A stretch of DNA of 64,000 bases from Puccinia triticina (lineage: Eukaryota > Basidiomycota > Pucciniomycetes > Pucciniales > Pucciniaceae), in contig NC_070575.1 in the NCBI RefSeq assembly GCF_026914185.1, forward strand, positions 1,798,001 to 1,862,000. Reading direction: 5' to 3'. A program made the position numbers and the translations under genes. Shown here in pieces: positions 44,738 to 55,721 of the stretch (positions are counted from its first letter, which is position 1; each line of letters opens with the position of its first letter). Below the pieces are notes generated by a model, which was not told where the DNA came from, ran no database searches, and was given only the letters and a program-made list of their open reading frames with translations.

Positions 44738-46404
44738 ATGTTTGAATCTCCCTTCTTTGCGCTGTTTGTCTTGATGTTCGATTTGACCGAACAGACTAGA
44801 ATTAACCCAGATCCCGCTGTCGATCATGGTGGGTTTGGCAGTTCATTGTCCTGGCCAGGTGAACAGTTTGATCTTCACAATCAACTGGCATCAAGACCGG
44901 AAGGGCCGCTTGTGCCAACATCGACTGGGTGTCCTCTTATTGATCAGCCTAGTTCTAATCAAGATCACCGTCCTAGCTTATCGTTAATCGGAAAGTGGCA
45001 CATCGCAGTTTTCTTATTTTGGTTCATGCTTCTGCAGTTTTCCACCTACTCGTCGGCTAACATTGTTAGCGGTTAATTCTTGTGTATATAGATTCATGGA
45101 TTGCAACAAGTCCAATGCCGGAGTTTAATGAAGATCAAACCAGTCCCTTGTCGATCGAAAAACCCTCTAGAGAATCAATCATAGGTACCGTTTCACCATA
45201 TGTCTACTACTTGTGTTATCATTATCATTGGCTTTATTTTGGAATTCGGATCTTGTATAGAACTGGGATAAGACGATAACATCTTGGCTGGTAAGTTGAC
45301 TCTTTGCATTTGCTCTTACAGATGCTTTGAGGTATTCTGGCTTCAGTTTCGATGATAAGCAGTTTATGAGAGCGTTAGAAGTGGAAGCACATACTGTTGT
45401 AAGTGATCCAACTATTGGACCTCAATCTTACAATTTCACAATATCACATCCATTGTTGAGGTGCTTCGACATGCTGACGGCAGTATCTTTGTCATTGAAT
45501 ACATTAGGAACAACCAAATCAGCATTTGGACAACAAGCAGTCTACTTCAAGCTCAAGCCATTGTCAAGGGTCTATAAGCTTCCCATTTGTAGAGCTCAAT
45601 AATCTCATGGACGCAAGCTCCTCAAAGGAAAGATCTCCAGTTGACTCTGCTGATGTAGTCAAACATCTCGGAGTAGTGAACGTTGGTAATCTTCAGCATA
45701 ACCCATTACCGGTTAAGAGGCTTTCAGTAAAAAAGGAGGATTGGATGATTCAACAAATCGACTCACTTTTGTCTGAATTCGCTCGGACTTTGCACAGTTT
45801 ACATCCCAAGCCCAATCAAATACAATTTTTATACAAAAGAAAACACCTCAAAGAATTATCTCTCATTATCACAAAAATGGAAGCAAAAGATTTAACAACT
45901 ACAGCATTCTGCTGGATTGCCCATCCAGATGAAAGTTATTTTGAGCGAGAACAATTGATTAATAGCTTTAAATATATGATAACTTCTGTCACTTATGATC
46001 ACTATAAAATTCTGAAAAAACTTCACATTGCAGCAGGTGCAATTCAGATTCACAATCAGGCAATTCTAGAATGGCTGCGTGACGAGATTTTGAACCCTCC
46101 AATTGGTTTTCCAATCATGGGCGACATCACCAGTCAAAAATTTAGCCTTGTGTCGGAGGAGAAACAACCAATGTTTGGCAAGTTGAATTCATTATTGAGT
46201 CATTTTTTTGGTCAAGCCAATCCTCAACCCAAAGCTAGCACGCTTTCATCTATTTTGATGAACTTTTGGTATTTTTCCAGACAGACTCAAATGGCAAAAG
46301 AAATTAACATGCATCCAGATCTTTGCCTTGCCCTGAAGGCAGAAATTGAGAAAAATGCAGCTGTTCCACAACCAAGCTATTTTCTTGCACAATACCTTGA
46401 TTGA
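44738..46404 (+). CDS. Predicted secreted protein of unknown function
   Basis: ATG 44738 opens a hydrophobic start (FFALFVLMF). Exon 1 ends between 44930 and 44969 (three phase-compatible weak donors: 44930, 44951, 44969). Exons 45092-45184, 45322-45398 and 45508-46404 then join cleanly in frame through GT-AG introns (TAG|gtaccg, GTT|gtaagt). The product is about 430 aa. The C-terminal 250 residues are helical and charged (ERKHL-type, FKYMITSVTYDHYKILKKL; LSSILMNFWYFSRQTQ), with no recognised domain. A secreted rust protein is likely from the N-terminus; the short hydrophobic core makes the signal peptide moderate rather than strong. It may share a family with the partial gene at 1-644. Confidence 0.7.
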
Positions 46405-47020
46405 GCTGTTACACTTGAAGATTTTTCCTTCAGTTTTTTTCCTACATTGGATACCTAGCTTGAGGCTCTCTGGATAGGTTTAAAGGTTTTCATTTTAGCA
46501 AGCTAACTGAGCACCCCTAAAAAATTTTATTTTGGATACCTGCATACTTCCCAAGATATAATATCTTTCATCTATTACATGTATTTCTTAGTCTGAATTA
46601 CTTTGTGGAATGAAATCTTGAATTCTCTTTTGAAAGTTTCAGCATCTCATCATTTTAAATTTATTTAGTTCTTCCCTGGTTGCACGTCAGCGCTTATTGA
46701 GTTATTTTTCACTATAAAAGAATCAAAGAATCAGAACAAAATCTTATAACCCAAGATAAATTTTGCATCCTGTGAACTCTTGTAGACAGATTGGTCCATA
46801 TGACATTTTGTTCTTCCTCCAATTTGAAACATGGTGAGGTTAGAAGCTGTATCACCCTCCTCAGCCCCACCCCTTTTCTAAGACACCCACAAATAATCTA
46901 AGCAAGTTAATACACCTAATTTGTGGGAGTGAACAGCTGTGCAATCCCTCATTGGTTAGTGTACAGCCGTGAAATACCTCATTTTTTAGTGCACAGCTGA
47001 ACGGTAACACATTTAGTTAC
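46405..47020. other. Downstream AT-rich region, no gene
   Basis: AT-rich sequence after the secreted-protein stop, up to the third CACTA-like copy. Nothing recognisable. Confidence 0.5.
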
Positions 47021-47023
47021 AGC

Positions 47024-48639
47024 CACCAGGGGAGATTTTCACTCTCCAGAGAGTGCCATACTGTACCCTTTTTCCGTAACTGTGCTGGATGCCTTTGATG
47101 AAAGTAGTGTAAGAATTAATGAAAATTTCTGGAACTAATCCACAAATGATCTGAAACTGATCCTGGATTCATGTATAAACAATCCAGAAGTCATGCAGAA
47201 GTCAACTGGAACACAACTGGAATGCGGTTGAAACCACTAAGACACAATGGTCACAATCAACTCATAATTCAATTTGAACTGTTTGTAATTAATTGAGATG
47301 AATTCTTGGGGTTCAATTCATATTATTTACATGAACATGAAGGTGGTCTTTTTTCACTTTGCTTATGTAACTGTCATGTGCGCGTGGGTAAGTTTGTTAC
47401 AAATTGCAGGTTGGGCCCCCGGCAGATCAACAACATGTACACCCCCGTTAGAATGATGTGAAAGGCCCATCTGAAGTGGCATATTTCCCTAAAGAAGGCC
47501 AGTATCATCTAGAATTGAGCCAAAAAAGGATGAAAGTAGGGTGAAAATATGATTCAAGTCAAGCTTGGAGGTGTGTGGTCCCAGATCCCAGCTAGACATC
47601 CTGGCTTCTTAACATATATATAATGAGCTTGTGAGTTGTTTTTGTGTTTGTTTGTTTTCCAATGTCTCCATGCATCATGCATATAAATATGAGTTTTTTT
47701 CCACTTTGCCAATTTCACCTTTGTGTACGCGCGTAAATTAGGGTGAAAAATGTAAGATTGAGAAGTCTGATCTTGTATTGCAAACACTTGATAAAACCAG
47801 TAGTAGTAATAACTTGAACAAAAAAACAAGAATAAGAATCAATGATGAAAAAACAACGGTGAATAAATGAAAGAGTTGTTACCTGATGAGTAAAAAAAAA
47901 AATCAAAGACAGACAGACAATAAGATGACGGTACACTTGAGACAGAAACAAAAACAACAGAAATTGATCATAAGTAACAACAACCCAATTTGATGACAGA
48001 GCCAGTTAATGATACCTCTAGATCTCCCCCTGGGTACCTTGCGTGATATTGATGTGAAGTACTGATTGAGTCTTGATTGATTGGCTTGAGTTGATAGTTT
48101 GATCCTTGGGTCTTGAGTGTTGTTCAAGCTTGTTCGTCCTGCCCGCGAGTTGTCCCAGCGCACTCAGTCCAGAGAACTCCTTTCTAGAATGTCATGGAAG
48201 TTTATGCAACTGTGTAATGCATGTGACATTTCAATCCAACAAAAAATGAATGGAGGGGCCTTTCACAGCTCCATTACAAGTAAAAAACAGCCAGAAAGTC
48301 ATGAAAACCCCCGCAAGTCACATTTAGGTTGTGTGAAACCCCTTTGACATAGAGAAATTGATCAACAGAAATACGCCACAAATGAGTAATAATTGGGCAT
48401 TGATTAGCTATGATTTTATTACAGGTTGTAATTAAGTTATCATTAGAAAATTGAATATTTCCATAGACCATTGCACAAGGTCCTGTGACAATTTGGTATT
48501 ACTTCTGACACACTTCCCATTGACTTCTGAAGAATTCATCAATCATTTCCTAATCTACATCTGACTCACATCAGACCCAGAGCAACATAAAATTGGACTC
48601 TGGCACTCTTGGGAAAGTGCGTCAAAGTCTCCCCTGGTG
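47024..48639. mobile_element. CACTA-like DNA transposon copy 3 (decayed ends)
   Basis: Ends CACCAGGGGAGA and TCTCCCCTGGTG with 3-bp duplication AGC (47021-47023, 48640-48642). The inner palindrome GGCACTC..GAGTGCC is partly eroded here. No transposase. Unlike copies 1 and 2, it has no obvious hairpin minisatellite. Confidence 0.8.
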
Positions 48640-48642
48640 AGC

Positions 48643-49371
48643 TGGGTGTGAATGTGGCACAACCCAGGAAAGGGGGGTGTTGCAAATGGTATGTAAAATA
48701 GGCAAAAATCACATAATCATACCCTTGAAATAGGAATGAATTGTAATTTTTTGTCCAAAATATACTCTTGAAATAGCCCATCATGTGTATTTAGTACTAT
48801 GAAAAACAGGCAAAAACTAAAAAAAATGTTTTTTCTTGCCCTGGCCCAGACATCCCCTTGGTGATCTTGCTTTTACAGGGGATTTTAGTCCAAGAATACT
48901 CTTGAAGCAGGTATTGGTGGGAAAAACCTAATACCCATAGGGACCCCCAGTATGAATTTTTCCATCAGTTGAGATCAACCAAGTTTAAATTGTTTGAGTT
49001 CATCCCAGTTTAGCTGGGATAACCTAAACCCAGCCAATTATTCTGGCAGTGTAACAAACTGAATAGTGGGCCAGCTCTGCCAATGGTAGTGGTAGTGTGG
49101 CATAACCCAGCAAAATTCTGCTACCTTTCAGCACAGTCTAGTGAATTTCCGCCGGATCTGCACTAAAGCTCCACACCAAGGCCGCGAAGTAGCCCCTGCT
49201 CCGCTGTGCCACAGAGCCTTTTAGCGACTTTTCAACCCTTTTTGCCGCTAAAAGCACTGTAGCGCAGCGCTAAAACTACAGACTCCTAAGGCTTCAGCAA
49301 GGGTTGTTACACTATGACTGCAGGGCCCTATGAGGCTTCAAAAACCTACAGGCCCCCTTCCAAAAGAATGC
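48643..49371. other. Repeat-like intergenic DNA
   Basis: AT-rich, then a GC-richer stretch (49140-49320) with short direct repeats. No gene or element boundary identified. Confidence 0.4.
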
Positions 49372-49378
49372 CTAGTGG

Positions 49379-49965
49379 CACAGTGGATAGTTACATTACA
49401 GATAAAGGTAAATTAACATTTTTTTTGGATGTTACAGAACGTTAACATTACTAGTAATGGTGGTGTGTTATGTTACAGCAATGTCAGAAAAGCTTGCCAA
49501 ATTTTGTGGCTGAAATGATTTCTGCATTTCAGCCACAGGCCTATACAGCTTCACTGTACAGGCAGTCAAAACCCGTTTGGGCGGCTGGTTTTGCTTGACA
49601 TGGGTGCCGGGCCGGGCAAGGGGCAAGGGAGGCAGGAGTGGCAAAGGGCTAGATTGAGGTAAAATTGCTCCAGGAATCCAATGGTGGGGCCCTCAAGGCC
49701 CCAAAGTGGAAAAAAAACCTAGTTTTTTTCTTCTGATGGCATTCCTGACGTACAGGAGCCATACAGGCTTTGAGGCTGAAATCAGTGGTCCAAAAGATGG
49801 CCGCAAGCTCTTCTGACATTGCTGTATCACATGAATTTAAGAGCCTCTTTTTTGGGCTAGTTACAGTATCAGAGAACATGGAGCGCTGGGCCACAGAAAG
49901 TAACAAGAAGTTATGTTATTCAAATTATATATGTGAATACAAAGTAACATAACTTACCACAACTG
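49379..49965. mobile_element. TIR element with 7-bp TSD (family member 2)
   Basis: Flanked by CTAGTGG on both sides (49372-49378 and 49966-49972). Ends CACAGTGGATAGTTACATTA and, inverted, TAACTTACCACAACTG are imperfect inverted repeats. Subterminal GTTACATTA/TAACATAAC motifs match the other members. 587 bp, no coding capacity. Confidence 0.6.
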
Positions 49966-49972
49966 CTAGTGG

Positions 49973-50942
49973 TGAATCAAACTTGAAGAAAAAGTGATTC
50001 ATTGTGCACAGATATAAATCACTAATCTTGTTTGATAATCAAGAAATTATCATTTCAAGTAATGCTTAGTTCAGTTCTTTCACTCATCATTTTCTGAAGC
50101 TATCCATGAAATATTTATAAGCTCATGATTCTATAAAATTTTCCTACAGTGTCTTGGAAGAAAGTGCATTTTGATTGACCGGAAGGAAGACAAAAAAGTT
50201 CCTGTTTGTTCTTCTCCAGACTACTGAGTAGAAGAATTGTGTTTTCATTGACAAAAAATTGATGATTTATTACTTCAGTTGGGTGGTACAAGTGGATATG
50301 CGGGAAGCTTGGAAAATGATATGTTTGTGGTTGTTGCTTTATCCAAAAAGAGGGACCAATGTAAAATTGTTACATTATTTAATGGGAATGAACTCAAGCC
50401 AGACAAATAGCCTCCTATTACTGAGCTAAAATTAACCATCTATGAGCCCGGTTGCCGATCTTGATGACCTGATTCAAGGTCTGTTTGCACCACCAGGGTT
50501 TGGCTCTGGACACGTTTGAGCAAACTTGGCGCCCGGGAGACTCCTGATTGATTCAATGGAAGTTGTCAGTAATCTGCTCCTCATGATTTTCCAGATTGTA
50601 GATCGTGGAAAAAATGCTGATTCGAGGGAGTAGGGGATGATGACTCCCCTTCGAGAAGTGATCTACATAGAGCCCAAAAAGCCAGATTTCCCTGCGAAAA
50701 TCTAGACTTTTCGGGTCTAAACTTGACATCTGCGGGGGTCCCAGATTGCACGGGAGGTCCTCCAGTTGCTTATGTAAGATTGAGAAGTGGGTTTCATCAT
50801 TGATCACTCCTGGACAGAGACACCACAACAGCACACCCAACAAATATAGCGGACGAAGTGATTGGACTGAAGGAAGTGAAACAAACGAAGAACCATAGCT
50901 GAAGAACACAGGGCATAACTGAAGGAAGGGCTCAAGGATCAG
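49973..50942. other. Upstream region of the Sec14-like gene
   Basis: No gene recognised; a 136-aa antisense frame at 50963-50553 is not supported. The last 200 bp are presumably promoter and 5' UTR. Confidence 0.45.
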
Positions 50943-53002
50943 ATGAGTGGAGCAGGACAGCAACAGGGCAATCCACTTCCGGAGAACGGCCTAGTGGGAA
51001 AACTAACGTCGAGTCAATACGGGGCATTGAAGTCATTCTGGCGGGAGTTTTTTCGGCTAGTTGACAGCGCGCCGGAGCGAGGATCTTCGGCGGAGGACGC
51101 CGATGACGAGGACGGACTGGAGCGAACCGAGGCGGCTCTGACTGGCGACCAACCACCTCTCGACCCGGACACCGACCTTAAGGATCAGCAGAATGGCAGC
51201 GATGCGAAGGCCGCTGGCGGCCCTCCTCCTAGTGGCAGTCTCAAGGACGAACATCTCAAGGAAAAATTGCGCTCTGAACAGGAACTTCGGGATGCAAAGG
51301 CTGCCTTAGAGAGGTATGGCAAGACTCGGTTTATGGACACCTTTTGGAACATGATCATGGTTCGGTCCTTCCATATCTGCAAACTGATACTGTCGAGCCT
51401 ATGGACTCATGAGAAAAAAATCACACATCTGGTTGTTTAGATGGATGATCCAGATGTAATCGTACTGAAATTTCTACGAGCGCGGAAATGGAACGTAGCC
51501 GCAGGAGTAGCGATGATGGCGGCATGCATGAAATGGCGCATTGAATATGGAGTGGATAAGATCATCTCGAAGGGCGAAGAAGGCTATCTGAACCAGGATG
51601 GCTTCTTGCACCAACTCAAGATCGGCAAGACTTTCGTCCAGGGCACTGATCGACAGGGCCGGCCAATCGTTTACATCAACGTCCGTCTCCATAAAGCCTC
51701 TGATCAATCTCCCAAGACTCTAGAAGGTCTGTTTTTGTTTTACTTTCCTATTCCAACAGCCAGGTACTCAACGTTTTTTTTTTTGTTTTGGCTGGTGATA
51801 TAGAGTTCATCGTCTTCTCAATGGAGTCTGTCAGACTGATGCTAACTCCACCCTTAGTCGAGAAGGTCACAATAATAATCGACATGTCGTGAGTCGTCCG
51901 TCTACATCATGCCTAATCCGATCGTCAACACCACGACTTATACTTGAGAGATCATGCTATGATTCACAGGGGCTTCGGGCTTGCGAACATGGATTGGAAG
52001 TCGCTTGCGTTCATCGTGAAATGTCTGGAGTCATACTATCCAGAGGCAAGCATCAACTACATTACATACCCTGTCTCAAATTCATTCACTAACGTTCTTC
52101 TGTTATCTATTTTGCCTTCAGTCTTTGAATGTCCTCGTCGTTCATAACCCGCCTTGGGTGTTCCAGGGACTTTGGAAGATCATTGCACCAATGTTAGATC
52201 GTAAGCGACTTGTCCTTCCAAACTAGACACTGACTGACCATAGGTCACCACAGCTGGATACTAGTAACGATCAGGACTAATTATGATAACCTGTGATTTT
52301 TGACAGCGGTGGTTCGAGCGAAGATCCAGATCACCAAGTCACCCGAAGAGCTCAAAGTACACATAGATGAAAAGCATTTACTGGAGAGTCTAGGGGGGAC
52401 AAATGGATGGAAATGGGTGTACGAGCCGGTCCAGAAGGGCGAGAATGAGTTGATGGCCGACACAGCGGTCCGACTGCACGAGATCCAGAACCGCAAGAAG
52501 CTCATCAAGGCTCACCTCGATATCACCCGTAAATGGGCCGAGGAATCCGGCCCCGCTAACGAGCTGAGAGACGATCTTTTGGTCCCTGAGGATCTTTCGG
52601 TCTCCGCCCAGCTCCGAAAATTCATCACCTATCATCTCCGGGTCCACTATTTTGTCCTGGTCAGTCCATCTCTCAATCTCATCATCCACCCTACCAAAAA
52701 CTCATCCTACTCTTCAATCCTTATGAACTCTCTACAAACACACCAACAAATAATCGTAACAGGATCCATACATAAGAGGTCGATCGATATATCACAGAAA
52801 AGGACGGGTGATCGGCAACGGCTTGATCACCTTTGAGTACTCTCAAGTCAAGCTGAAATCCGAAACTGATCCAAATAAAGAAGAACTTGTCGATCTTTGG
52901 GACGTCTTAGGATATCCTATGTCTCGCGAAAACTTGCTCATGTCAATTGAGAAGATGAAGGTCGAGTTCCTTCGCAAAAACATCACTTTCCCTGTCTTTT
53001 GA
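50943..53002 (+). CDS. Sec14-like CRAL-TRIO lipid-transfer protein
   Basis: Seven exons (50943-51359, 51441-51726, 51804-51888, 51970-52045, 52122-52200, 52307-52659, 52763-53002) give 511 aa. Sec14-family proteins bind and exchange phosphatidylinositol and another lipid, priming lipid kinases at the Golgi and elsewhere. The CRAL-TRIO N-terminal block (DPDVIVLKFLRARKWNVAAG) begins exon 2. The lipid-binding fold follows: GRPIVYINVRLH, VTIIIDMSGFGLANMDW, CLESYYPESLNVLVVHNPPW and GLWKIIAPMLDPVVRAKIQI. The long C-terminal extension suggests the Csr1/Sfh2-like branch, which is an inference. Intron 4 uses a GC donor (CCAGAG|gcaagc), a rare GC-AG intron required to keep the frame. Confidence 0.92.
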
Positions 53003-53320
53003 TGCCTTCTCTTCCTCTTCATTCTCTCTCTCTCTCTCTCTGGACGGCTCTTTCCACTGTCTAGTAGTTCCCTTTTCCTTTGCATCTGATGTATCTTCGC
53101 TTCTTCTTTTTCTCATCCAACCTTAACTTTGCATCTTTTCTATTGGTTGTGATCAACAATTCTCATCAGTTCTTTTTGTCTATGTTGTATTTATTCATGT
53201 AATCTCCTCATATACATTCCACAAGGTTGAGTTTGTCTTATGTACAGATAATGAGCAAGATAATGGTCCACTTGTTGTTTTCAGGGTTTTTGCCAAATTC
53301 TTGAGGTTATTGGTATCTCT
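53003..53320. other. 3' region of the Sec14-like gene
   Basis: Pyrimidine-rich, with a TC dinucleotide tract at about 53024-53041. Probably 3' UTR. No further gene. Confidence 0.5.
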
Positions 53321-53321
53321 T

Positions 53322-53393
53322 TCATATAGCTCAATGGCAGAGTAACCCAGCATGCATTGGGGAGATGTGAGTTCAATCCCCCCCGTCTGCGCT
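53322..53393 (+). repeat. tRNA-derived SINE head
   Basis: The block TAGCTCAATGGCAGAG (53326-53341) fits a Pol III A box and GAGTTCAATCCC (53369-53380) fits a B box, about 30 bp apart as in a tRNA. The stem pairings of a true tRNA are degraded and no clean acceptor stem is seen. The sequence after it (to about 53640) may be the SINE body. A tRNA-Ala-like ancestor is suggested by TGC in the anticodon region, with low certainty. Confidence 0.55.
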
Positions 53394-54625
53394 ATTCCTA
53401 TTGCTTGCTCTACAGGATGTTGCTCCATCCTTGATGGGTATGGAACAGCCCTGAGAGCTCATCAAGGTAAGGGGGTTTTGCAACAAGGAAGCAGTCACAG
53501 TTCAGTTGGAGTCCAGAGCCCCCTCTCCCCTCCAACCAACTGTGGCTGTCCCCTGGCTGCAAGATCTCTTGCACCTTGACAAACTCTGAGAGCTGTTGTA
53601 TACCCTTCAAAGGTGTGGCAGCATCCACTTGGTCACACCCAGCAGGGCTGAGAGCAAGAAGTTTGTGGTGTCCATCACTGGTCTAACTTAGCTAATTTCC
53701 ATCCTCAGTGGAGTGCTCTGAAGGAGGGACTTTGTGCTAAGTTGACTCTGTGGCCTGGGAGCATTTCAGCTTTTGGTGGGCAGTTTTTCATAATCAACCT
53801 CACATACTTGTCTCTGGACGCTTTTCCTTCTAGTTTTCATTTCTGGGACCATGCAAGCGGTCCCCATGTACCTACTATTGCTTTTGTATCCATCCCATCA
53901 GCTGCCTTCACTATCCTGCTGTGTAACATTTTTATTTCCTCTTGGGCATTACACTTGAATTCCAGGCACTTCCACACATTAAAGCTGTGTTCAGTGCTGA
54001 AACATTCTATTCTGTTTCAATGACTGTAGCCCATGAGTGCGTATAGACATTTATGCAGCAAGGGTTCTTATTTATGTTTTATGATTAATCATTTCAATTG
54101 CTGTGTTTCATGCGGAATCTTTGTTCAATGAGATGTGGCAATTGATACAGGATTTGTTGTTTCAGTCTCTTTGGAGGAACAAAATTGGAAAACACAATTA
54201 ACCAGACATTGAAGGCCCTCACAATTTCAAGAAGGTGGCGCAGAGATTTTTCTGATGCTCTCAGGCAAGAGGGGCAACATACACAGTGGGAAAAATTGAT
54301 AATTGGTGGTGCACCGCGCGGGTGTCACAGCCTCAAAGCTCCACTTGCGTGCCCCCAAAACGCCACACTTTCTCCCCAACAGTTAGCACTCCCTGAATGC
54401 ACCCAGGGCTACCCAGGTTTGTCCCCGGGGCCAGTGGGGCCACTGGCATGCCCTTGGAGACAAATGACAGCCTGGGGGAAAACCAATTGCTGCCCTGGAA
54501 ATGGTCCAGCTGTTGCGCCCTTGGGGCCCTGCAAGCCGCTGAAGCACTCCAAGGGTGTTCCTGACCCCCAGGGGATTTCCACCCCCAACAGCCCCAGGTA
54601 CCTTGTGTCCGGGATTTTTTTCTTC
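53394..54625. other. Non-coding, possibly SINE body and other repeats
   Basis: No gene. The 201-aa frame at 54185-54790 is Pro/Gly/Cys-rich without domain or splice support. Confidence 0.4.
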
Positions 54626-54629
54626 TGGG

Positions 54630-54996
54630 ACATACTGACGTACCCTGTTTCAATCTGGTCTTCCCTTCCAAGGGAAAAAATGACATACTTACGTGTTTTG
54701 TTTCAATTTGTTTTTGTGCTTAAAGGCGTAAACATAGTGTGCATACATATTAGTTCCTCCCTGTTCTCTCCTGCTCCCATGTTACATTAAAAGGGTTGAG
54801 GAAGGTCTGAAAGGCTTCTACAAGTGATTTTAATCCATTTTTTGGAATACATCAGCAATGTTAACCAGAACATCAATTTTGCACTTTTCTTATCCAAAAC
54901 CCCCACAAATGGCTGCAGATGTTACTTACGTAACTTGTTTCAATCCACTATGCCAAAAAATTGCAAAATTGAACATACTGACGTAGTTGGTTTCAA
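54630..54996. repeat. Four dispersed copies of ACATACTKACGT..GTTTCAA
   Basis: Copies start near 54630, 54683, 54921 and 54973. Each reads (A/T)ACTKACGT, four to five variable bases, then GTTTCAA, with unrelated sequence between. Direct, not inverted. Function unknown. Confidence 0.6.
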
Positions 54997-55720
54997 ACAG
55001 TTGGTTCTCTCCAAAAAATGAAAACTACAGCCGTTTCAAAATGGCAAATTCCCGGGGTATCACGTAAGGGTGTCTAGTAGGGGCTTGCCGGGGTCCTCAC
55101 GGGCCAATTCAACTTGCAAGACTTCTTGAGCAGATGGATTCTGTTTCATCATTCAGCTCACGGTAAGTCTTCAGCTTTGGTCTGCTAGGCTCTGCAGCGA
55201 GGTACTTACCACCTGAGGTGGGTTTGGTTATCCTATTGCTGAGGCTGGAACCTTTACGGTTTGGGTTGGCGTCGGTAGCAAGCGTGCTGTAAAGGAGAAG
55301 AGATCCTGTCAGCACTGCTTGACCTAGCTGGGACAATACAACAATCTTCATACCTTGAGTTTGGTAGAGTTTGTTTGTATCGCTTAGGCTCTTTGTCTTG
55401 TGTTGACGTGGCTGAAATGGAGCAGAGGATTAGCGTTAGCATAATCCATCTGCCTGGGAGCGTCATGCATATGCATGCGCCTGGGGGTCGCGCGGACTCA
55501 CCTGTCCCCCTTGCGGGGTTAGGGTTCAGTTCCAAGCGCTTCCTGTGCTCAGGGCCTGAGCCCGAGTCTTGACATTAGCCAGGACAACACCTGTTGGATC
55601 CGTGGTTGTCCATCCTGCTCCCTTGGCTGGAGCATTCCGATATTCTATTTGGGGTCTTGAGCCCCTGGTTTCTGAAGAGACTGCACACTTGCTAAAGCTC
55701 TCAGTTGTTTACTCTGCAGG
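54997..55720. other. Non-coding between repeats and pseudogene
   Basis: No gene supported. Short frames on both strands only. Confidence 0.4.
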
Positions 55721-55721
55721 A

